A stretch of DNA of 64,000 bases from Phytopythium helicoides (Eukaryota; Oomycota; Peronosporomycetes; Pythiales; Pythiaceae), in the NCBI GenBank assembly GCA_024867545.1, contig JANFNE010000055.1, positions 62,001-126,000 on the forward strand, in the 5' to 3' direction. The notes beneath the pieces are model-generated. The model did not search any database. It was not told the DNA's origin and worked only from the letters and a program-made list of their open reading frames with translations. A program made the translations under genes and the position numbers. Of the stretch, positions 45,063 through 53,991 are shown piece by piece (position 1 is the first letter of the stretch; every line of letters begins with the position of its first letter).

Positions 45063-46772
45063 TTAGCAGCCATCACCACCAGCAATCACCAGGCACGACG
45101 TGCTGTCGAAGATACCCATGATGTTCACCATCACAGACCAAATGAAAGCGAAAGTGATGTAGAACACCGTCAGACCTCCCAGCAGCTTGCTCGATCCACC
45201 CGTGCGAATGAGTTCTTGCGTCTCAACCTTTTGACGCGGAAGGAAGACGAGGAAGGCCCATGAAAACACCGACATGGCGTACATGATGATCGCGGCGTAT
45301 GTCAGATCCATGCGGATCGAGTGATCGTCGTTCTGAATGCGCTCCGTCGACAGGTCCAGCGGCTTGTCGATCAGACGCGTAATCGTGGCCGCGAACGGAC
45401 TGGCAAGGTTGGCAGTCGTCGTGATGAGACCGTAGACCAGACCCTCGTTGCCTTCGTTGGCGAGCTCAACGATGAAGAAAGTCTGGATGATGAAGCTGAT
45501 ACCTGCAGGAAGCTGAACGACAATCGGCGGGCCGAGCCAGAACCACTGACTGCGGAACACGTCCCAATAGACAATAAGGGCCGTGACAAGATCAACGACA
45601 ACGACGATGATACCCGTGACGACGATCATCCATCGCCAGCTCCAGTTGAGACCCCACTTGGACGTGACCATGATACCGATCATGAAGAGAAGGTAGCTGA
45701 AGACGTTCGAAAGGGTGTTGTTAATCGGCGTCACACCGACCATGTATGCTTGGACAGGAGAGGTACCGGTACTGCTGATGCCGGAGAAGAGGCTATTGAA
45801 GAAGTTGAAAAAGATCAACTGGTAGAACGCGCGCTTCTGGATCATCGTCCACATATCCTTCAGGTACTGTCCAAACGGGAAACGCTCCTTCTTCTCCTCC
45901 TTGATGAAGAACCACGACACCGGGATAATAGGAACCGTGACAATGGCCGAGATGATCATGAGCTGAGAAAAGGTAATGGAGAAGTCGAAGGAACCGCCGT
46001 ACTTCTCACCGTTGAAACCAAATCCAACCACTAGTTGACCAATAATCTGGACAAAGGTGCGGGTAGCGTAAATCGCCGACTGCGTCTTGCCACGAAATTC
46101 GAGCGGCTCACGCTGAGCTAGCTCAACCACCAGACTGTCGGCGCACACATCCGAAAGCACGTAGCCGAAAGCCGCGAAAAACATGAGCATGACGTACTTG
46201 CTCGCCTGGCTAGGAGCGTCGTAGTTGATGCGCGCGCGAATCTCGTCCGTGTAGTCTTCAGGCTTGATTTCACGGTCAGACGGGAGAGTGAAGTAGGGTT
46301 CACCCTCCGGCAAGCAGGCCATTACCACAAGCATGGCAAGACAGATACTCCAGCCAATGATGATCCACGGCTTGCGGCGGAGACCGAAGAGGGGAACGCA
46401 GTCCGAGAGGATACCATAGAAAATCTTGAAACTCCATGGCAGCACAACTAGGGTATCGGCCGTGACGTAGGTCGCACCCGAAGCATTGAAGTACTCGAGA
46501 ATCAGTGGGTAAATGGTGGCTGGCAGCACACCGTAGTTCCATCCGACAGCAGCATACTGGAGAATGAAGCCGATGTAGTCACGACTGAGTAGGTTGGGGC
46601 GACCACCGGCACGCAGAGCTCCGCCTTCATAGAATCCGTTCTCGTCGGGCGTTTGGGCTCCCTTGTAGTCACCGTTCTCGACATCCTTGGGCTGTGATGT
46701 AGCGCTGAGGTATGAGAGTCTCCCAACGGCACCTTCCTTGTGAACTCCACCAGGATTCTGCTGAGTCGACAT
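45063..46772 (-). CDS. BT1/FBT-family transporter, copy 12 of 15 (intact, 569 aa)
   Basis: It starts MSTQQNPGGVHKEGAVGRLS. It is of the second group with its own marks shared only with copy 13: AVGWNYGVLPATIYPLILEY, LPSDREIKPEDYT, EPLEFRGKTQSAIYATRTFV, GISSTGTSPVQAYMVGVTP and a helix 10 region LPAGISFIIQTFFIVELANE. By reading, it differs from copy 13 at about eight residues (for example LILEY/LILQY, VPLFG/VPIFG, SAIVTV/SAVVTV). The tail is FDSTSCLVIAGGDGC. Promoter motif 64 bases upstream. Confidence 0.93.
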   Translation of the reverse strand: MSTQQNPGGVHKEGAVGRLSYLSATSQPKDVENGDYKGAQTPDENGFYEGGALRAGGRPNLLSRDYIGFILQYAAVGWNYGVLPATIYPLILEYFNASGATYVTADTLVVLPWSFKIFYGILSDCVPLFGLRRKPWIIIGWSICLAMLVVMACLPEGEPYFTLPSDREIKPEDYTDEIRARINYDAPSQASKYVMLMFFAAFGYVLSDVCADSLVVELAQREPLEFRGKTQSAIYATRTFVQIIGQLVVGFGFNGEKYGGSFDFSITFSQLMIISAIVTVPIIPVSWFFIKEEKKERFPFGQYLKDMWTMIQKRAFYQLIFFNFFNSLFSGISSTGTSPVQAYMVGVTPINNTLSNVFSYLLFMIGIMVTSKWGLNWSWRWMIVVTGIIVVVVDLVTALIVYWDVFRSQWFWLGPPIVVQLPAGISFIIQTFFIVELANEGNEGLVYGLITTTANLASPFAATITRLIDKPLDLSTERIQNDDHSIRMDLTYAAIIMYAMSVFSWAFLVFLPRQKVETQELIRTGGSSKLLGGLTVFYITFAFIWSVMVNIMGIFDSTSCLVIAGGDGC

Positions 46773-47863
46773 GGCTCAACCTCTGGAACGGAAACTGGGA
46801 CCACTGAAGGCGAGCTGACCGGGTGAGGAATGGAGCGCAAGTTGGGGAATGAAGCAGGCGGTGTGCGCGACCGATTACGATCAGTGATTCGACGAGCAAA
46901 TAGGACCGGCAGGATCTGCAGAGGCAGCACGAACGAGGGATTGCAGGACAGCCAACAGAGACCAAGAGGGTACCCGACACGACACCACTACGGCACCCAG
47001 TCTGGGAAATCAGTTGACACCAACAGCTTTTGATCAATGGCCACCACGTGGTGGCCGTTGATCTACTCAGCATCGTCCACGTTTGAGTTGGAGCCGTAAA
47101 CCACATCTGTGGACGCACTCAGCGATTTGAAAACATTTGAATGTGCATAATTGCAGACCACAAATATCACAATCGTGCTACTGTTCAGAACTCGATTCAC
47201 TCAAAAATACGGCATCAAGCTCATCCGAAGCACTTCAACTTGGAAGCTACAACAGAATGAAGGCGATCGCTTCGAAAGGATATTTAAATAAGGAGGATAC
47301 CTACATACTATAGTTATGTTACGCTATAATTATTTCTTCACATATTAATAAAAATATATGGTTAAAGAGGCTTTTCAGTCAAACGCGGTGCATCTGTTAG
47401 TTCCCTTTGATCACAAATCCACCGGCAGTGTACCAGTAAGCTTCGCACTGAATCTAACGATTCGACATCACATCCTGAGTGAGGCTGCTCTCGTCTACAG
47501 ATGTCCCACGATACGAGATTTACCTGTCCGTCTACACATCAAGTTCACGACTGCTTGTGCACACCTCAGCCGCGATGCCAAGCACACAAGAACAAACCGG
47601 GGCTGAATGTTAGCCGACGTATGGCGTAGCGCACACTGTGCGAGCTACTGCAATTTGGAGCTCGCTCCATTCGACCAGAAAAACCCTGACTTTGAAATTG
47701 AAAAAAAAAAAGAAGAAAAAAGCACACACACACACAAATGAAAACAAGCAGATGCACAAATGTATCAACTGCGTGGATTTCACGTGTAAGCAAAGGAACC
47801 TCAACAGTCACCGCACGCTTCGTTTTGCTGCGTGAAAAACTTCTTCCGCATGCTTCACAGACT
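46773..47863. other. intergenic spacer, copies 12-13
   Basis: Copy 12 promoter at the left. GCACTTCAACTTGGAAGC near 47226 is repeated, with one change, near 50003 upstream of copy 13, a remnant of the duplicated 5' flank. An A-run and a (CA)7 run lie at 47700-47737. No gene. Confidence 0.5.
46836..46854 (-). promoter_or_regulatory. Inr/FPR core promoter of copy 12
   Basis: Minus-strand CTTCATTCCCCAACTTGCG, 64 bases before the ATG at 46772. Confidence 0.6.
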
Positions 47864-49573
47864 TTAGCAACCATCGCCACCGGCAATCACCAGACACGAC
47901 GTGCTGTCGAAGATACCCATGATGTTCACCATCACAGACCAAATGAAAGCGAAAGTGATGTAGAACACCGTCAGACCTCCCAGCAGTTTGCTCGAACCAC
48001 CCGTGCGAATGAGTTCTTGCGTCTCAACCTTTTGACGCGGAAGGAAGACGAGGAAGGCCCATGAAAACACCGACATGGCGTACATGATGATCGCGGCGTA
48101 TGTCAGATCCATGCGGATCGAGTGATCGTCGTTCTGAATGCGCTCCGTCGACAGGTCCAGCGGCTTGTCGATCAGACGTGTCATTGTGGCCGCGAACGGA
48201 CTGGCAAGGTTGGCAGTCGTCGTGATGAGACCGTAGACCAGACCCTCGTTGCCTTCGTTGGCAAGCTCGACGATGAAGAAAGTCTGGATGATGAAGCTGA
48301 TACCTGCAGGAAGCTGAACGACAATCGGCGGGCCGAGCCAGAACCACTGACTGCGGAACACGTCCCAATAGACAATAAGGGCCGTGACAAGATCAACGAC
48401 AACGACGATGATACCCGTGACGACGATCATCCATCGCCAGCTCCAGTTGAGACCCCACTTGGACGTGACCATGATACCGATCATGAAGAGAAGGTAGCTG
48501 AAGACGTTCGAAAGGGTGTTGTTAATCGGCGTCACACCGACCATGTATGCTTGGACAGGAGAGGTACCGGTACTGCTGATGCCGGAGAAGAGGCTGTTGA
48601 AGAAGTTGAAAAAGATCAACTGGTAGAACGCCCGCTTCTGGATCATCGTCCACATATCCTTCAGGTACTGTCCAAACGGGAAACGCTCCTTCTTCTCCTC
48701 CTTGATGAAGAACCACGACACCGGGATAATAGGAACCGTGACAACGGCCGAGATGATCATGAGCTGGGAAAAGGTAATGGAAAAGTCGAAGGAACCGCCG
48801 TACTTCTCACCGTTGAAACCGAAGCCAACCACTAGCTGACCAATAATCTGGACAAAGGTACGGGTGGCATAAATCGCCGACTGTGTCTTGCCACGAAACT
48901 CGAGCGGCTCACGCTGAGCAAGCTCAACCACCAGACTGTCGGCGCACACATCCGAAAGCACGTAGCCGAAAGCCGCGAAAAACATGAGCATGACGTACTT
49001 GCTCGCCTGGCTAGGAGCGTCGTAGTTGATGCGCGCGCGAATCTCGTCCGTGTAGTCTTCAGGCTTGATTTCACGGTCAGAGGGGAGAGTGAAGTAGGGT
49101 TCACCCTCCGGCAAGCAGGCCATTACCACAAGCATGGCAAGACAGATACTCCAGCCAATGATGATCCACGGCTTGCGGCGGAGACCGAAGATGGGAACGC
49201 AGTCCGAGAGGATACCATAGAAAATCTTGAAACTCCACGGTAGCACAACTAGGGTATCGGCCGTGACGTAGGTCGCACCCGAAGCATTGAAGTACTGCAG
49301 GATTAGCGGGTAGGTGGTGGCTGGCAGCACGCCGTAGTTCCATCCGACAGCAGCGTACTGGAGAATGAAGCCGATGTAGTCACGACTGAGTAGGTTGGGG
49401 CGACCACCTGCACGCAGGGCTCCACCTTCGTAGAATCCGTTCTCGTCGGGCGTTTGGACTCCCTTGTAGTCACCGTTCTCGACATCCTTGGGCTGTGATG
49501 TAGCGCTGACGTATGAGAGTCTCCCAACGGCACCTTCCTTGTGAACTCCACCAGGAATTTGCTGAGTTGACAT
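47864..49573 (-). CDS. BT1/FBT-family transporter, copy 13 of 15 (intact, 569 aa)
   Basis: It starts MSTQQIPGGVHKEGAVGRLS and is about 98-99% identical to copy 12 in protein, the youngest-looking pair in the window. It has the same length and no indels relative to copy 12. The expected promoter is less clear: CCAATCTCCTTCCATTTGA on the minus strand at 49601-49619 has both halves in weaker form. Divergence of the promoter while the protein stays the same suggests a dosage or expression difference rather than a new substrate. Confidence 0.93.
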   Translation of the reverse strand: MSTQQIPGGVHKEGAVGRLSYVSATSQPKDVENGDYKGVQTPDENGFYEGGALRAGGRPNLLSRDYIGFILQYAAVGWNYGVLPATTYPLILQYFNASGATYVTADTLVVLPWSFKIFYGILSDCVPIFGLRRKPWIIIGWSICLAMLVVMACLPEGEPYFTLPSDREIKPEDYTDEIRARINYDAPSQASKYVMLMFFAAFGYVLSDVCADSLVVELAQREPLEFRGKTQSAIYATRTFVQIIGQLVVGFGFNGEKYGGSFDFSITFSQLMIISAVVTVPIIPVSWFFIKEEKKERFPFGQYLKDMWTMIQKRAFYQLIFFNFFNSLFSGISSTGTSPVQAYMVGVTPINNTLSNVFSYLLFMIGIMVTSKWGLNWSWRWMIVVTGIIVVVVDLVTALIVYWDVFRSQWFWLGPPIVVQLPAGISFIIQTFFIVELANEGNEGLVYGLITTTANLASPFAATMTRLIDKPLDLSTERIQNDDHSIRMDLTYAAIIMYAMSVFSWAFLVFLPRQKVETQELIRTGGSSKLLGGLTVFYITFAFIWSVMVNIMGIFDSTSCLVIAGGDGC

Positions 49574-50912
49574 TCCGACGCCTCTCGTTCAGGCACTTGG
49601 TCAAATGGAAGGAGATTGGCTATCGTCAAGAGCGCATGTCTGTAAATGAGGAGTTCAGTTTGCCGCCAGCAGCTGAAGAGACAAGGGTCGCCAGGTATGC
49701 AAGCTTAGTTCCGGGGACCCACTGCGGCGATATTTTGGCTCGTCATGACCTCGAACTCTTCAACCCCTACATCGAGCAGTTATTGAAAGATCCCAAACAC
49801 TACAATGCCTGAAAATGTCCTGACAACACATTTGCACAGGCTTGCGAACAGCAGAAAGTTTGCACATGTCTTTCGAAACCATGCATCGGAAAGCAATCAC
49901 CTTTTTGTCACAAATGTTGAATGACGCTAACTGAAAATAAACGAAAACCACGAACGCGGTGGTATGTAGCACCGCAAGCCTCGAGACTGATCGCGCATCA
50001 GTAGCACTTCAACTTGGGAGCCAGAAACAATCGCCATAGGATTGTTTTAAACAGGTGATACGAATATACAGTTCATTTCAATAGAAGCTCCAGCATATTA
50101 ATATTCGTTAAGCAACAATTAATCTCCGCATTATTTTATAAAGGAAGTTAGCTCCCATTGATGGCGTGACGTACCGCGGTGGTGCTGCAAGCGCGCGTGA
50201 GGCTGCGGTGGATTTTTTGCAGCTGGTTCTCCATTACAACTGCGCTTCGTTGATGCCGTTGGCGTGTTTCTACATGTACATATAATGATACCTCTGCAGT
50301 CTTTGCAAGGTCAGCGCTTGTTGTCGTCTGCACAGGAGCTGCTCCTCAACCATCAAATGCCCAAGTCCTGAGCGCCACGCCTCGCGGAATACTCGGTGCA
50401 AAATTGTACCACAAAGACCCCTGTCATCATGGAATGCACCACTAGAGGGCTGGCATTCACGATCTGTGATCCCGGGACCAGGACCGGGACCGGCAGCCTA
50501 TCCATGGGCACGCTGAGATGTGAACCGATCAGATGTCACCCATCTCCACCTGGCCGACCTACACGCCTGTAGACGAGTTGGGATGGGATCCGATTGCCAA
50601 TCGCGGCGAGCTCAGACTGGGTGCGTTCTCGAGCATTCAGCTTCTACCGGACGTTCACACCCTTGGATGGGGCTTCCCGCAGATATCAGCGGTGCAGTGC
50701 GGTACCTGCCAATCAGAGATGCAGACTGTTGCCCGCCGGCGGTGCAGGCTGCGGCAGACGAACAGCAAGGGCAACTTGCTTTGCAATACAGTGAAACTCT
50801 CTCGATTGGTAATATATCGCACGCTCCCTGAGCGCGCAATGGCTCACTACTGTTTAGTTACAGGCACGCACTCTCTTCCATTCAGCAGAATTCGCCAAAG
50901 TCTCCAGTCGAC
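49574..50912. other. intergenic spacer, copies 13-14
   Basis: Weak promoter candidate of copy 13 at 49601-49619; GATTGCCAATC at 50592-50602. Overlapping small frames at 50520-50916 are not supported. Confidence 0.5.
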
Positions 50913-52598
50913 TTAGCAGCCCGAGCCACCAGCGATCACCAAGCACGATGTGCTCTCGAACATGGCCATGACGCTCGTCATGATGGACCAGACGAAGGCG
51001 AACGTGACGTAGAGGATGGTGATGATGCCCAGCCACTTGTTTGAGCCGCCGTTGCGCAGCAGCTCCTGCGTCGCCTCCTTCTGCGGCGGCAGCAGGAACA
51101 GGAAGGCCCACGAGAGAGCCGTCATGACGTACTGGATGATGACCGCGTACGTGATGTCCATGCGGATCGAGTGATCGTCGGACTGGATGCGCTCCGTGCT
51201 GAGGTTGAACGGCTGGTCCAGCAAGATCGTCATGGAGGTCGCAAATGGGGTCGACAGGTTCGACACGGTCGTGATGAGGCCGTACACAACACCTTCATTG
51301 CCGACGCCCGAGAGCTCGACAATGACGTACGTCGAGATCACGAAGCTGATACCGTACGGCACCTGCACGGCGACCGGCGGGCCGAGCCAGAGCCACTGGC
51401 TGCGGTACACATCCCAGATCGAGATGAGCGTCGTCGTGCAGTCGACGACCGCGACAATGACACCCGTGACCAGGATAATCCAGCGCCAGTCCCAGTTGAG
51501 GCCCCACTTGGACGTGATCAAGATGCCCGTCATGAAGAGGATGTTGCCAAAAATGTCGGACAGCGTGCTGTTGAGCGGCGTGACGCCGATCATGTACGAC
51601 TTGACGGGCGACGTGGCCGTGTACGTGATTCCGACAAAGAGTCCCGAGAAGAAGGTGTACGCAATGACCTGGTACATGACGCGCTTCTGCACGAGGTCCC
51701 AAAGCTCGCGCATGTAGTTGCCGAACTGGATGCGTTCGCTCTTCTCCTCCTTGATGAAGAACCACGTGATCGGGATGATCGGCACGGAGCAGACCGTCAC
51801 GATGACCATGAGCTGCGGGAAGCTGAGCGAGAAGTCGAACTGGCCGTCGTACTCCTTGCCGTTGAAGCAGAAGCCCACGAGGATCTCGCCGAGGATGACC
51901 ACGGCCGTGCGCACGGCGTAGATCATGGACTGGGTCTTGCCTCGAGTCTCGATCGGCTCACGCTGCGCCATGTCGACGACGATGGCGTCGGCGCACACGT
52001 CCGACATGACGTAGCCGAAGGCGGCGAAGAACATGAGCATGACGTACTTGCCGGCCTGGTTGGGGGCGTCGTAGTTGATGCGCGCGCGGATGGCGTCCGT
52101 GTAGTTGGCCGGGTCGATGTCGCGGTCGGAGGAGACGGTGTAGTACGGGTCGCCCGAGGGCATGCAGGCCATGACGAGCATCATGGCAATGCAGATTGTC
52201 CAGCCGATGATCATGTAGGGCTTGCGGCGCAGACCGAAGATGGGCACGCAGTCCGAGAGCGCGCCGTAGAAGGCCTTGAAGGACCACGGGAAGACGACGA
52301 GCTGCGTGGCGACCGTCACCTGCGTGCCGCTGGCGTTCAGGTAGTTCTGCAGGAACGGGTAGATGGTCGCGGGCATGACACCATAGTTGAGGCCGACGGC
52401 GGCGTACTGGAAGAGCAGGCCGATGCTGTCGCGGCTCGTGAGCCGTGGGGCCTCACCGGCACGGAGAGCACCGCCCTCGACATCCACGGGCGTCTGCGCG
52501 GCCTTGTAGGTCTCGGCGTCCTTGGTCTGCGAAGTTGCGCTGACGTACGAGAGGCGAGCGTTGAGGTCGAGCAGACCCGCGCTGGCTGGCGTGGTCAT
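50913..52598 (-). CDS. BT1/FBT-family transporter, copy 14 of 15 (intact, 561 aa, divergent)
   Basis: It starts MTTPASAGLLDLNARLSYVS and has the shortest leader of the intact copies (SATSQTKDAETYKAAQTPVD then VEGGALRAGEAP), lacking the glycine-tyrosine segment EEGxY. It combines GLRRKPYM (Leu as in group two, Tyr as in group one) with GFCFNGKEYDG and a Cys in helix 5. The last loop reads FLLPPQKEATQELLRNGG, as in group one. Helix 10 is VPYGISFVISTYVIVELSGV. The tail is FESTSCLVIAGGSGC. Strong third-position GC bias opens a 499-codon antisense frame. Confidence 0.92.
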   Translation of the reverse strand: MTTPASAGLLDLNARLSYVSATSQTKDAETYKAAQTPVDVEGGALRAGEAPRLTSRDSIGLLFQYAAVGLNYGVMPATIYPFLQNYLNASGTQVTVATQLVVFPWSFKAFYGALSDCVPIFGLRRKPYMIIGWTICIAMMLVMACMPSGDPYYTVSSDRDIDPANYTDAIRARINYDAPNQAGKYVMLMFFAAFGYVMSDVCADAIVVDMAQREPIETRGKTQSMIYAVRTAVVILGEILVGFCFNGKEYDGQFDFSLSFPQLMVIVTVCSVPIIPITWFFIKEEKSERIQFGNYMRELWDLVQKRVMYQVIAYTFFSGLFVGITYTATSPVKSYMIGVTPLNSTLSDIFGNILFMTGILITSKWGLNWDWRWIILVTGVIVAVVDCTTTLISIWDVYRSQWLWLGPPVAVQVPYGISFVISTYVIVELSGVGNEGVVYGLITTVSNLSTPFATSMTILLDQPFNLSTERIQSDDHSIRMDITYAVIIQYVMTALSWAFLFLLPPQKEATQELLRNGGSNKWLGIITILYVTFAFVWSIMTSVMAMFESTSCLVIAGGSGC

Positions 52599-53991
52599 GG
52601 CTGGCCGACGAGGTGTGGCGGATCGCTCGGGGGCTTGGGACTGCGCTGGAGCCGGCGAATTCGGATCTGACGCTCCACCTGGAGCTCCAGAAGCGGAACA
52701 GGCGAGTCAAGCGGGTGTCAGGGGGCTGGGCGGAGCCGTTGGCTTGCAGCGGAGACCACGGAAAGAAGGGGCGAGCCAGATGGGCCACTTGTTACCAGCC
52801 TGCAGCCTCGTGGCGTCGTCAGCAAGCAGTCGGTAGAGCGTACAGGCTCATGTGCACTTGGGCGTGTATACACCCGGCAGAGTGATCGTGTTCACGCTGT
52901 ACCGCGAGCGACTTGGCGTGCGGAGCAGGGGGGCTCCAAGAGAAGCGAGGCGGACGCATCAAGGCTCTCCGAGGTCCCAGGTCAAATCGGACCAAGGGCA
53001 TCCCCATTCGCGCGTGTCTGCACGATGACTGGAGGCCTGGGAGTGGCACGCGTAGCGAGCACTTCACAGCAATAATTGAGGCCGTCGTTGGCTCGCGCGG
53101 ACGGAACATGGAGCTGCTCTCCTCCGGCCCCAACGATGGAACTCCCGGTGGATTGATTCCGCGGAGACTCGACGTTACGTTCGACTCGCCAGGAATCAAC
53201 GGCACGCCAGCTAGCCAGACTTTTCTCCATGTCGGCAGTTCGCCCGTGGTTTGATCGGTGGAAGCAATGCGTCCTCATGGTGGTGGTGGAGCGCGCTTGC
53301 ACCCGTGTCGTCACCCGACGGTACACTTTTGCCTCTGTGCGGCGCCGGGACTCGTCGTCATCCATCTGGGAGTGGACTGCACGTGGGACTGCGTGAAGCC
53401 TCTTTCGCTTGACACTTGCATTGAGACGGACGACGCGCGAGAAGGAGGAGAGAGGCACAGTTCGAGTAGAGAGAGCACCTCAACAACGCCCCTGCTGACG
53501 TGCCGAGGGAGCTCCCCATCCTCTCCGGTCAAGCGAAGGCATTTTTTCGTCGACACACTCCGCCAGGATTTGCTGCGTTCGTGAACTCGCTGGATTTTCG
53601 CGTGGCGGGCCGACCGGAGACTTGTGCGTCGTTGTACAGGCGCGTTGACAGGTCTTGAGTCACGATGGACGAGCTCGGACACGCCGGCCCCGTTCGTGTC
53701 CGAGCCGGCGGTGCTGACTGCGGGGCTGGCCATCAGCAAACCTGCGGAGACTGACCGACGCGAGGGGATCAAATGCGATAGAATAACCAAGTACATTTTC
53801 CATAGTGTCCACCCGCCAGCTGCGAGGTCTCCTCCGCGGCGACCTGACAACCGGCTTGTGTGTTCGCGCAACCTCCTCGCATCCCCTCACGGGTGCCACC
53901 TCACTTGCATGCACGCAGCGCAGAGCCGGGGAGCAGCCCGTGCCACTCAAATGCGGTTGACGAGCTCTTCCGACCGGCCGCTGCAGCTCGC
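52599..53991. other. intergenic spacer, copies 14-15
   Basis: Copy 14 promoter at the left. The frames at 52913-53254 (+) and 53311-53871 (-) have no recognisable domains; no gene is supported. Confidence 0.45.
52654..52672 (-). promoter_or_regulatory. candidate Inr/FPR core promoter of copy 14
   Basis: Minus-strand CGTCAGATCCGAATTCGCC, 56 bases before the ATG at 52598; the Inr half deviates from consensus. Confidence 0.45.

Noticed and set aside
51171..52670. 499-codon open frame antisense to copy 14
   Set aside because: Shadow frame with repetitive charged composition.
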